Shown: positions 1-6,201, counted from the stretch's first letter. The stretch is 8,389 bases of DNA from JAFTYR01 sp964571375 (GCA_964571375.1 CAZNBL010000055.1:1-8389); one strand, 5' to 3'. The notes: generated by a model not told the origin, from the letters alone. Translations and numbers: made by a program.

Positions 1-197
1 CAATGAAGATCCGTCGTATTTACGACGCCGATAACCAGACTCTGCTTTACGTTGCATATGCAACCAAGGAACTAAGCGGAAGCTTTAAGCACAGCCTTTC
101 GGTCGTACCGCTCTACGGTACCGATGCTTATCAGAAGCCTGCAGTGCCTCCGGAACAGGTGTCTTCGCCGGCTCCTGCATATTCTCCGGTCATTTAA
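1..197 (+). CDS. creA: CreA family protein, C-terminal fragment (5' end outside window)
   Basis: Only the last 64 or so residues are present. The frame is open to the left edge, so the ATG at position 3 is probably an internal Met. The visible segment reads MKIRRIYDADNQ, then LYVAYATKEL, then a GSFKHSLSVVPL block. From memory this matches the C-terminal region of E. coli CreA (VRFYDAKRN, LAYLAYSDK, GSPKNAISAVPV) at the same spacing. CreA is a small, usually exported protein of unknown biochemical role, common in proteobacteria. Its signal peptide would lie outside the window. After the conserved core there is a Pro/Ala/Ser-rich tail of about 20 residues (PAVPPEQVSSPAPAYSPVI) that E. coli CreA lacks; such tails are common in periplasmic proteins and may be disordered. 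The TAA stop is at 195-197, and a hairpin follows within 10 bases. Confidence 0.75.
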   Translation, partial: MKIRRIYDADNQTLLYVAYATKELSGSFKHSLSVVPLYGTDAYQKPAVPPEQVSSPAPAYSPVI

Positions 198-206
198 AGC
201 AAATCG

Positions 207-236
207 CGGGAATCGAATGCCTGTATTCGATTCCCG
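207..236. terminator. Hairpin between convergent creA and MATE genes
   Basis: A perfect 12-bp inverted repeat (207-218 and 225-236) encloses a 6-base loop. It starts 10 bases after the creA stop and lies 22 bases beyond the end of the MATE gene, which converges on it. No clear T-run follows on the + strand. On the - strand the bases after it are only moderately T-rich. A shared bidirectional terminator is the simplest reading, but without a U-tract it may instead be a 3'-end stabiliser or act together with Rho. Confidence 0.5.
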
Positions 237-258
237 GATGAGACAAATATTCTCGTCA

Positions 259-1623
259 TCAATGATGAGCGCTTTGCATTTTGGATTCGAGTGTCTTCTG
301 ATGCTTGCGATACAGCCAATAAATACCGACTGTGGTCAGTACCCAGCTGACGGGATAAACCGCCATTAATTTCTCAAAGGACGGGTCGGCCGCGAAGACG
401 GTGTAGACCCAAATAATACGGGTTGTACAGATCACTACCAGAGTCAGAATTGCCGGCGGCAGTGAATAACCGTATCCGCGCATAGCATCCGACAGCGTTT
501 CCATAATGATGTTTACGGGTTCCGGAAGAACTACCCAGAGAATACGAAGCATGCCGATTTCGATGACGGTATCGCTTTCAGAGAAGAAGCCGAGAAGCTG
601 TCGGCCGAAGTAGAGCACGATGCCGATCATTACAAACGTGACGGCAAAGTTCAGTCCCATCGAAATCCGCGTAGCTTTCCTGCATCTTTCCAAGTTTCCC
701 GCACCGTAGTTCTGGCTCACGTAAGTTGTGGCGGCCAGGCCGAAAGCGTTGATAAAACAGTAAACGTTGATTTCGATCGTGAACGCCGCAACGGAGCCCG
801 CCATAACTTCCGGGCCGAGGCTGTTGATGGCGGATTGAATAATCAGGTTGGAGAGCGAGAATACAGAGCCTTGGAGTCCAGCCGGCCATCCGACACGAAT
901 CATTGATCTGAGCGCCGCAGAGTCGATACAGAAGAGTTTCTTCGTATTCAGGCGAAGCGGACCGCTGATGCGTGTCAGGCGGATAAACAGCACGGATGCG
1001 CTCAGCAAGTTTGCTAGTACTGTGGCAAGAGCAACACCGGCAGTACCCCAGTCGACGATCAGTACAAAGAAGAGGTTGCCTGCGATGTTAAAGAGGCTTG
1101 CGGCAAGCAGAGCCCAGAGAGGTGTCTGAGTGTCGCCCTGACTTCGGTAAACAGCTGCAAGGAAGTTATAGACGGCGATAAACGGCATTCCGAGCAGATA
1201 GATGCGCAGATACGTTTCCGAGTGTCCGACTACGGAACTCGGTACCTTCATACTTTCTAAAATAGGGCCGGTCAGCGCTTCGCCGAGCAACATCATGGCA
1301 GTACCGAACACCAGAGCGGTCACAAATGCCGTATGAACCGCCCGGTTGGTGCCTTCATCATCCTTCATACCGAGGAATCGGGCGACAACGACGTTGGCAC
1401 CGAGTGCCAGCCCCATGCAGAGACTCAAAATAAATCCGATGATCGGGACGTTATTTCCGATAGCGGACATCGCTTCGTTGGATACAAATCGACCGAGTAC
1501 GGCTACGTCGGCGGCGTTGTATAGCTGTTGGAGAACCCCGGTGAACGCCAGCGGAAGGGAAAACAGAATCATCTTCTCCCAGATCGATCCGCTCAGCATA
1601 TTGATTTGTCGGTTTTTAGCCAT
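259..1623 (-). CDS. MATE family multidrug/cation antiporter
   Basis: A 454-residue integral membrane protein with the length and roughly 12 hydrophobic helices typical of MATE transporters, which export drugs, dyes or metabolites across the inner membrane using a Na+ or H+ gradient. Recognisable family signatures: the N-terminal block FSLPLAFTGVLQQLYNAADV (about residues 21-40) followed by AVLGRF; the FLAAVYRSQGDTQTPLW segment after helix 4 (about 154-170); and QNYGAGN (about 304-310), the equivalent site in the second half. The sequence resembles the MepA/DinF-like branch more than classic NorM, but the substrate cannot be read from sequence. The ATG start is supported by a GGTGAG Shine-Dalgarno sequence about 6 bases upstream on the coding strand. 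The gene stands alone, divergent from a small membrane-protein gene and convergent with creA. No truncation or frameshift is seen. Confidence 0.93.
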   Translation of the reverse strand: MAKNRQINMLSGSIWEKMILFSLPLAFTGVLQQLYNAADVAVLGRFVSNEAMSAIGNNVPIIGFILSLCMGLALGANVVVARFLGMKDDEGTNRAVHTAFVTALVFGTAMMLLGEALTGPILESMKVPSSVVGHSETYLRIYLLGMPFIAVYNFLAAVYRSQGDTQTPLWALLAASLFNIAGNLFFVLIVDWGTAGVALATVLANLLSASVLFIRLTRISGPLRLNTKKLFCIDSAALRSMIRVGWPAGLQGSVFSLSNLIIQSAINSLGPEVMAGSVAAFTIEINVYCFINAFGLAATTYVSQNYGAGNLERCRKATRISMGLNFAVTFVMIGIVLYFGRQLLGFFSESDTVIEIGMLRILWVVLPEPVNIIMETLSDAMRGYGYSLPPAILTLVVICTTRIIWVYTVFAADPSFEKLMAVYPVSWVLTTVGIYWLYRKHQKTLESKMQSAHH

Positions 1624-1726
1624 AGCTCACCGTGAATGGTTGATATTTGATATCGACGGGCCTGTCTGGTCGGGCGGTGTCCGTACCTGATGAGGGTAGT
1701 GTAGTCCTTCAGTGTGTTTCGCACAT

Positions 1727-1756
1727 TATTTACGCTTAAGAGAAACGGCTTTTCAA
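1727..1756 (-). promoter_or_regulatory. Candidate promoter for the MATE gene
   Basis: On the - strand, TTGAAA (1751-1756, 5 of 6 to the -35 consensus) is followed after 18 bases by the weak -10-like TAAATA (1727-1732). It lies about 100 bases upstream of the MATE start, so the mRNA would carry a leader of roughly 95 bases. The -10 match is poor and no other evidence supports it. Confidence 0.3.
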
Positions 1757-1830
1757 GTTGTGATCGAAAGAAGAGAAATGCGTATCTCACGCTACAATGA
1801 GCTGATTGTTTATTCTGAAAGTTGTTCAAA

Positions 1831-2091
1831 GTGTCTGCTTCCGATTCTCCGATCCGCAATGTTCTCGGTTTCCTGGCTGTCTTTTTAGTGAGCGGCGCGC
1901 TCGCAGCCCCCTGGTTTGTTGAAAATATGTTGGGGCTTGCCTGTCCTGCAGAGATCAACGGATGGTATTTCCGCGGCATCTGGTACTTGGAGACCGCAAC
2001 CGATACTTACGGCTTTTATATCGTCAATATTGTTGCCGCCTGTGCTCTTTACTTAGTTATCAGAGAGATCGGCAGGCGTCTTCCGTCCTGA
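1831..2091 (+). CDS. Small two-helix membrane protein of unknown function
   Basis: An 86-residue protein I do not recognise. It has two hydrophobic stretches, about residues 10-30 (rich in Leu, Val and Ala) and 61-77 (FYIVNIVAACALYLVI), joined by a loop of about 30 residues rich in aromatics (GWYFRGIWYLE). The C-terminus is basic (REIGRR). This favours both ends in the cytoplasm with the loop outside, although the first helix could also act as an uncleaved signal. An in-frame stop at 1816-1818 limits the start to TTG at 1822 or GTG at 1831. I chose GTG because a weak GAAAG sits 9 bases upstream of it, whereas TTG has no room for a ribosome binding site. A -10-like TACAAT (1793-1798) lies upstream without a good -35. 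The gene is divergent from the MATE gene, and 450 bases separate it from nrdD. Coding status rests on uninterrupted length and a plausible membrane topology only. Confidence 0.55.
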   Translation: MSASDSPIRNVLGFLAVFLVSGALAAPWFVENMLGLACPAEINGWYFRGIWYLETATDTYGFYIVNIVAACALYLVIREIGRRLPS

Positions 2092-2352
2092 GTACGGATC
2101 AAGAGTTCGATGTTTTACTGACAGAGGGTGAGTTGAAACTTAACCTTCGGTTGTTGTGCGGAAAATACAGGTTACGAATTTACCCGAATAGGTGATTTTT
2201 CCTTATCGGACGGATTGATCCTCTCTATGAGCCTGTTTAATCGGGATGTTCGGTAAGTTCGGGGAGGGATTTTGACGGCGAAAACGTTCTCAAACTCCTT
2301 CTCAAGTCACTCGGAATTGATCCGCCTCTAGGCACGAGCAACTTAAATCGTC

Positions 2353-2358
2353 TACAAT
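2353..2358 (+). promoter_or_regulatory. Candidate -10 element for nrdDG
   Basis: TACAAT (5 of 6 to TATAAT) lies 183 bases before the nrdD start and 10 bases upstream of the first NrdR-like box. No good -35 hexamer sits at 16-19 bases upstream, and there is no TG extension. If it is used, transcription would begin near 2365, placing the NrdR-like boxes just downstream of the start, where bound repressor could block initiation or escape. Confidence 0.35.
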
Positions 2359-2368
2359 GCCCATCCCA

Positions 2369-2384
2369 ACACAAAATAACGTAA
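2369..2384 (+). promoter_or_regulatory. Candidate NrdR box 1 (weak)
   Basis: ACACAAAATAACGTAA matches the NrdR consensus acaCwAtATaTwGtgt at 11 of 16 positions by my hand alignment, mainly in the left half-site. On its own it would not be convincing. It is listed because it starts exactly 21 bases (two helical turns) before the stronger box, and NrdR boxes usually occur as phased pairs in front of ribonucleotide reductase genes. Confidence 0.45.
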
Positions 2385-2389
2385 AGCGA

Positions 2390-2405
2390 GCACAAGATAT
2401 TGTGT
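2390..2405 (+). promoter_or_regulatory. NrdR box 2 (strong match)
   Basis: GCACAAGATATTGTGT matches acaCwAtATaTwGtgt at 14 of 16 positions, including the central AT and both G/C half-site anchors, and is itself largely palindromic. NrdR is the nucleotide-sensing ATP-cone repressor of ribonucleotide reductase operons in many bacteria. The site lies 137 bases upstream of nrdD, the only ribonucleotide reductase operon in the window. The nrdR gene is not in this window. Confidence 0.7.
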
Positions 2406-2410
2406 GAAAA

Positions 2411-2440
2411 ATAAATCAAGCTAACAAGCTATTGATTTAT
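2411..2440 (+). promoter_or_regulatory. Hairpin in the nrdD leader
   Basis: A perfect 9-bp inverted repeat, ATAAATCAA (2411-2419) and TTGATTTAT (2432-2440), begins 5 bases after NrdR box 2. With a 2-base bulge it can extend through AGCT on both sides to a 12-bp stem closed by an AACA loop. It could be an RNA hairpin in the leader or a further operator. The half-sites are in the wrong orientation for an FNR site. Confidence 0.45.
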
Positions 2441-2454
2441 ACGGAAAATTTAAA

Positions 2455-2477
2455 AAGAGCCGGAATTGCCGGTTTTT
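2455..2477 (+). terminator. Terminator-like hairpin upstream of nrdD
   Basis: CCGG, a 5-base loop (AATTG), then CCGG followed by TTTTT (2460-2477), with A-rich sequence on the 5' side that pairs with the T-run to give a stem of about 9 bp including two G-U pairs. The layout is that of a small intrinsic terminator. It lies inside the likely nrdDG leader, 64 bases before the start codon, so it may act as an attenuator or may end a short upstream transcript. The stem is short, so termination efficiency is uncertain. Confidence 0.4.
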
Positions 2478-2541
2478 GCGATAAATTTTCACTGTTGTTG
2501 CTAAGGAATTGAATTATTAGAGATTAATCGGAGGTAGAGGC

Positions 2542-4710
2542 ATGACGGAATTATTGGTCATTAAGAAAGATAATTCGTTGGAAAAGTTTTTCCCTGAAAA
2601 AATTATGTCTGCCGTTCAGAAGGCAGCCTTTCGTTGTGACCGTGTAATTGAACGTGCTCAGCTCGAACAGATCGCCCAGGAAGTTCACGCCCGTGTGCGC
2701 AGCCATGTTCGTGTGACGGTTGCCGAGCTCCATGAACTCGTGATCGCGGCTCTTGCCTATCTGCAGTACAAAGAAGTTGCAGATGCATACGCCGAATATC
2801 GCTACTACAAGACAACTTATGCCAAGACATTCGAACAGCTCCGTCAGGATGCTGACGATGTGTTGCGTCTGGGCGACCGCGAAAACGCCAACTTTGACAG
2901 CTCCCTGGTGTCCACCAAGGGTTCTCTGATCAAGGGCTATCTCACAAAGAGCCTTTACAAGCAGTTCTATCTGTCCGGTAAGGAAAAGGAATTCATCGAA
3001 CGCGGCGATATTTATATTCACGACCTGCGTGACATGATCCTCGGTTGCATCAACTGCTGTCTCTTCGACATCGGAAACATCCTTAAGGGCGGTTTCGAGA
3101 TGAGCAACGTGCAGTACAACGAACCGAAGACAGTGTTGTCTGCGCTTCAGGTGATCGGCGACATTACACTTGTAGCCACCGCTCAGCAGTTCGGCGGTTT
3201 CACACTTGCCGAACTCGACAAAGTACTGCTTCCCTACGCCTTGAAGAGCGAAAAGGCAGCCCGAGAAAAGTATCTTGAAATGGGTGTGCCTGCAGACAAG
3301 GCCGATTTCTATGCCCGCAAGGAAGTAATCCGCGAACTCGAACAGGGTTTCCAGAGTCTTGAACTCAAGCTCAACACCGTTCCCTGCAGCCGCGGCGACT
3401 TCGCTTTTACAACGATTACTTTCGGTCAGTGGAAGATCGAGGATTACAGCGAATCCGAACGCGCCTGGCTCAGCAAGATCGGTCAGGTCATGCTTCAGGT
3501 CAGAAGAGGCGGTCACGGCAAGGATCACAAGCCTGTCGTCTTCCCGAAGCTCGTTTACCTCTACGATCAGAAGCAGATCGAAGCCGATGCAGCTTCCATC
3601 GAACTCTTCGATGAGGCCGTCAAGACTTCGAGTCAGTGTATGTATCCGGACTACCTGTCGCTCTCGAGCAACTACGGTTCCGTATCCGACATTTACCAGA
3701 AGTACGGTGCCATTACGAGCCCGATGGGTTGCCGCGCATTCCTTTCTCTTTGGAGAAACGAAGAAGGCAAGGCTATTACGATCGGCCGATGCAATATCGG
3801 TGCCGTTTCTCTGAATATGCCGATCATCCTGTCTCTTGCACAGAAGCTCTATCCGAATACTTGGAAGGAAGGTTTCTGGACACTGCTTGACGAGCGACTC
3901 GAAGTTATCCGCGCCTTCCTTAAGAAGCGCTACGACATCGTGCGTCATCAGAAGTGCTCGAGCAATCCGCTTGCGTTTACTCAGGGCGGTTTCTATGAAG
4001 GCACCAAGAGCCCGGACGATATCGTGGGCGACATGGTTCGCTACATGACTGCTTCCTTCGGTGTTACAGCTCTGGACGAAACCACCTATCTTTGGAGCGG
4101 TAAGCGTCTGGTTGAAGAAGGCGGAGAAGTCTCTGCTCAGATTCTGCGTCACTTAAAGAAGAAGCTTGATCAGTTCAAGGCTGAGGACGGCTATCTCTAC
4201 GCTATTTACGGTACGCCGGCAGAAAGCCTCTGCGCCACACAGGCCAAGCAGTACGATACTTTCTGCAAGAAGCACAATATCGACAACGTCTTTGCCCACG
4301 CCGAGCATTACAGCCCGGAATATTTCACGAATTCTTTCCACGTCAACGTGACTGAATTCCTGACACCGTTCGAAAAGCAGGATAAGGAGTTCCAGGACTT
4401 CCATCTCTGCGAAGGCGGTCATATTCAGTATGTGCGTCTCGACAATCCGGAAAACCGTGATGCCGTACGTGCCATGATCGAACGCGGCATGAAGCTCGGC
4501 TTCTATCAGGGCGTGAACTTCGACTCGGCTTATTGCGAAGACTGCGGTAAGAACAGCACCAACGTGCTCTTTAAGTGCCCGCATTGCGGCAGTTCCAACC
4601 TGTCTGTGATCAGCCGTGTATGCGGTTATCTCGGCTACTCCAACGTGAACGGCATGAGCCGTATGAACGACGGTAAGATGGCTGAAATCCGCAATCGCGT
4701 TTCTATGTAA
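2542..4710 (+). CDS. nrdD: Anaerobic ribonucleoside-triphosphate reductase (class III, glycyl radical)
   Basis: Reduces ribonucleoside triphosphates to dNTPs under anoxia in the cytoplasm, using a glycyl radical made by NrdG. The 722 residues begin with an ATP-cone domain (about 1-95, starting LLVIKKDNSLEKFFPEKI), the allosteric activity site. In the catalytic barrel are CINCCLFDI (169-177, aligning with E. coli FNCMLID) and SPMGCRAF, whose Cys397 corresponds to the thiyl-radical cysteine. GRCNIGAVSLN follows; its Asn418 lies 21 residues after Cys397, as does the Asn linked to formate use in the T4/E. coli type. Near the C-terminus are four zinc-binding cysteines (665, 668, 679, 682) and the glycyl radical loop SRVCGYLG with Gly695. 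The ATG is preceded by GGAGG 7 bases upstream. nrdG follows after 19 bases, so the two are co-transcribed. Candidate NrdR boxes and leader hairpins lie upstream. All key residues are intact. Confidence 0.97.
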   Translation: MTELLVIKKDNSLEKFFPEKIMSAVQKAAFRCDRVIERAQLEQIAQEVHARVRSHVRVTVAELHELVIAALAYLQYKEVADAYAEYRYYKTTYAKTFEQLRQDADDVLRLGDRENANFDSSLVSTKGSLIKGYLTKSLYKQFYLSGKEKEFIERGDIYIHDLRDMILGCINCCLFDIGNILKGGFEMSNVQYNEPKTVLSALQVIGDITLVATAQQFGGFTLAELDKVLLPYALKSEKAAREKYLEMGVPADKADFYARKEVIRELEQGFQSLELKLNTVPCSRGDFAFTTITFGQWKIEDYSESERAWLSKIGQVMLQVRRGGHGKDHKPVVFPKLVYLYDQKQIEADAASIELFDEAVKTSSQCMYPDYLSLSSNYGSVSDIYQKYGAITSPMGCRAFLSLWRNEEGKAITIGRCNIGAVSLNMPIILSLAQKLYPNTWKEGFWTLLDERLEVIRAFLKKRYDIVRHQKCSSNPLAFTQGGFYEGTKSPDDIVGDMVRYMTASFGVTALDETTYLWSGKRLVEEGGEVSAQILRHLKKKLDQFKAEDGYLYAIYGTPAESLCATQAKQYDTFCKKHNIDNVFAHAEHYSPEYFTNSFHVNVTEFLTPFEKQDKEFQDFHLCEGGHIQYVRLDNPENRDAVRAMIERGMKLGFYQGVNFDSAYCEDCGKNSTNVLFKCPHCGSSNLSVISRVCGYLGYSNVNGMSRMNDGKMAEIRNRVSM

Positions 4711-4729
4711 TCGATACCCAGAGGGTTCT

Positions 4730-5194
4730 ATGAATTACGTCGGTTTCAGTAAATTTGATACAGCCAACGGTCCCGGAGTGCGCGTATCGCTTTTTTGCGC
4801 CGGCTGTACATTACGATGCAAAGGCTGCTTTAATGAAGAGAGCTGGGATTTCAATGCCGGTAAGGAATTTACCGGCGAGACCCTGGAGATGATTCTTAAA
4901 GCACTTGAGGAAGACTTTATCGAAGGTTTTTCGATGCTCGGAGGCGACCCTCTGGAAGAAGCGAATATTGCGACCGTCACCGAGATCTGCAAGGCAGTAA
5001 AGGATAAGTTCGGAGATAAACGCAATGTTTGGCTCTGGACCGGTCGTAAATACGATCAGTACAAAGATCTCGAACTCTTCAAGTATGTCGATACCGTTGT
5101 GGACGGACCTTATGTTGAAAAATATAAGGTAACCGAAAAGGGTAAATGGTTCGGCAGTACGAATCAGAGAATTATTCCGATTCACGAAGCCTAA
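4730..5194 (+). CDS. nrdG: Anaerobic ribonucleotide reductase-activating protein (radical SAM)
   Basis: The activase that cleaves S-adenosylmethionine with a [4Fe-4S] cluster to generate the glycyl radical on NrdD. The 154 residues equal the usual NrdG length. The cluster-binding motif C-x3-C-x2-C is C26-TLR-C30-KG-C33, followed by FN as in other NrdG proteins; an extra Cys23 precedes it. The SAM-binding GGDPL is at residues 71-75, and the WLWTGRKYDQY block (after about residue 100) and the DTVVDGPYVE block near the C-terminus fit the family. The ATG has AGAGGG about 4 bases upstream. The gene lies 19 bases after nrdD in the same operon and ends at a strong terminator, so the operon is bicistronic. 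Confidence 0.96.
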   Translation: MNYVGFSKFDTANGPGVRVSLFCAGCTLRCKGCFNEESWDFNAGKEFTGETLEMILKALEEDFIEGFSMLGGDPLEEANIATVTEICKAVKDKFGDKRNVWLWTGRKYDQYKDLELFKYVDTVVDGPYVEKYKVTEKGKWFGSTNQRIIPIHEA

Positions 5195-5208
5195 GAAATC
5201 CGGATAAG

Positions 5209-5247
5209 AAAAATCCGCAGGAAGAATGATCTTTCTGCGGATTTTTT
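5209..5247. terminator. Strong bidirectional terminator between nrdG and usp
   Basis: The inverted repeat AAAAATCCGCAGGAAGA (5209-5225) and TCTTTCTGCGGATTTTT (5230-5246) forms a 17-bp stem with one G-U pair and a 4-base loop, and T5242-5247 forms a + strand U-tract. The A-run at 5209-5213 gives a U-tract on the - strand as well. It lies 14 bases after nrdG and 11 bases beyond the end of the convergent stress-protein gene, so it can serve both. Confidence 0.92.
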
Positions 5248-5258
5248 CTGATCAGTGA

Positions 5259-6149
5259 TTAATTCGATGCAGATTCATCTGTCTGAATAATTAGCTGAGG
5301 ACGGTCGCTCATAGCGGCAAATCGCGTGGAAGTAGAACCCATCACGGTAGCCTGGAAAGCTCCCATACCTCGTGTGCCGATTACAACAAGGTCGAGATCT
5401 TCTTTTTCAGCATATGCGGCAAGAGCGTCGCCCGGTTCGTCTCCGGTCAATCTGATGCGTACGCATTCGGCGCCTGCGGCACGAAGTTTTTCTTCCGCAC
5501 CTTCAAAGACTTCGCTCATGAATTCCTTGTGCTCGGCAGCTTCTTCTTTTTCAAGCGGGCGGTAAGCCTGACCCGGAGCAGGGCGTTCTACAACATTGAT
5601 AAGGTAGACGCGGGGAACACCGCCGAACATATTCATGTGCTTGGCCACGAAGTCGACGGCGCTCTCGGCATAGGGACTGCCGTCGACGGCAATGCCGATG
5701 TAAGGAGAATCGCGGAACGATACGGGCTTGTCGTGAAGGATAAGCATCGGTTCATAGGTGGTGGCCAGAAGGGAATTGGTGACCGAACCGTAAATAATGC
5801 CCTGAACGGAGCTCATGCCCTGAGCACCCATAACGATCATGTCGACTTTTTCTTTTTCTGCTACTTCGTCGATGACCTTGGCAATATTGGAGCCGCTTTC
5901 ATAAACCGCTCTGGCATTGAGGCCTGCGGCACGAAGTTTTTCAACGGCGGGAACGAGGAATTCCATTGCTTCTTCGCGGAATGTTTCATCAGCTTTGCCG
6001 TGGCCGATAAGATTGTCGAAGAAGGAAATCGGGTGAACGTTGATCACGATGACTTCCGCGTGAGCGCCAAAATTAGCACCTTTGGCACGGATGAATTCGA
6101 GAGCAACCTGAGAGTATTGACTTTGATCGATTGGGACTAGGATCTTCAT
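5259..6149 (-). CDS. Universal stress protein with two tandem UspA domains
   Basis: A 296-residue cytoplasmic protein made of two Usp domains, about 1-142 and 147-290. Each begins with a beta strand leading to the family Asp (VPIDQS, Asp8; AVDGS, Asp156). Each ends with an intact ATP-binding loop G-x2-G-x9-G-S: G108-AQ-G111 to G121-S122, and G258-TR-G261 to G271-S272. Both halves therefore look nucleotide-binding, unlike many tandem Usp proteins with one degenerate half. Usp proteins aid survival under starvation, oxidants or anoxia; the specific role here is unknown. The ATG start gives MKILVPIDQS, the usual Usp N-terminus. No good Shine-Dalgarno sequence precedes it (ACATTTCCT), so translation initiation may be weak or the site unusual. 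The gene is convergent with nrdDG and divergent from radA. Confidence 0.93.
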   Translation of the reverse strand: MKILVPIDQSQYSQVALEFIRAKGANFGAHAEVIVINVHPISFFDNLIGHGKADETFREEAMEFLVPAVEKLRAAGLNARAVYESGSNIAKVIDEVAEKEKVDMIVMGAQGMSSVQGIIYGSVTNSLLATTYEPMLILHDKPVSFRDSPYIGIAVDGSPYAESAVDFVAKHMNMFGGVPRVYLINVVERPAPGQAYRPLEKEEAAEHKEFMSEVFEGAEEKLRAAGAECVRIRLTGDEPGDALAAYAEKEDLDLVVIGTRGMGAFQATVMGSTSTRFAAMSDRPQLIIQTDESASN

Positions 6150-6172
6150 AGGAAATGTTTCTTGTGTAATGG

Positions 6173-6201
6173 ATTACCTGAGTCTATACGTTTTGACTCA
6201 A
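6173..6201 (-). promoter_or_regulatory. Candidate usp promoter with an inverted repeat in the spacer
   Basis: On the - strand, TTGAGT (6196-6201, 4 of 6 to the -35 consensus) and GGTAAT (6173-6178, 4 of 6 to the -10) are separated by exactly 17 bases, about 25-50 bases upstream of the usp start. The inverted repeat TGAGTC (6179-6184) / GACTCA (6195-6200), with a 10-base spacer, fills the region between the hexamers and could be an operator. Hexamer matches are modest. Confidence 0.35.

Larger units (their letters stand above)
2092..2541. other. 450-bp intergenic region upstream of nrdD
   Basis: No convincing protein-coding frame was found; the 60-codon frame on the - strand (2237-2419) lacks a recognisable product and runs over the regulatory sites. 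The right part (2353-2541) carries the nrdDG control elements listed separately. In the left part (2092-2350) I see only weak structure. There is an imperfect hairpin at 2177-2198 (ACC/GGT core, loop CGAATA) running into a T-run to 2200, which could terminate the small gene ending at 2091. TTGATCC occurs at 2215-2221 and 2317-2323, and its complement at 2096-2102. A 7-base direct repeat TTCTCAA lies at 2287-2293 and 2299-2305. None of these is strong enough for a named element. Confidence 0.6.

Noticed and set aside
1593..1979. 128-codon frame on the - strand across the MATE start
   Set aside because: It overlaps both the MATE start and the small membrane protein gene, and its product is unlike any known protein.
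2096..2323. Three scattered TTGATCC/GGATCAA heptamers
   Set aside because: Seven bases repeated three times over about 230 bases with irregular spacing is within chance. There is no array structure or flanking similarity.
2237..2419. 60-codon frame on the - strand in the nrdD upstream region
   Set aside because: It runs through the NrdR-like boxes and hairpin, has no recognisable product and no supporting upstream signals.
2432..2440. FNR half-site (TTGAT) upstream of nrdD
   Set aside because: FNR needs TTGAT-N4-ATCAA. Here the repeat is ATCAA...TTGAT, the reverse order with a wider spacer, so it is a hairpin or another operator rather than an FNR box.
2551..4152. 533-codon open frame on the - strand opposite nrdD
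   Set aside because: It lies entirely within the unambiguous nrdD gene, has no recognisable domain, and is a by-product of nrdD codon bias (few codons whose complement is a stop). Length alone is not evidence.
5529..6140. 203-codon open frame on the + strand opposite usp
   Set aside because: It is wholly antisense to a clear tandem Usp gene, with low-complexity Phe-rich stretches and no family features.
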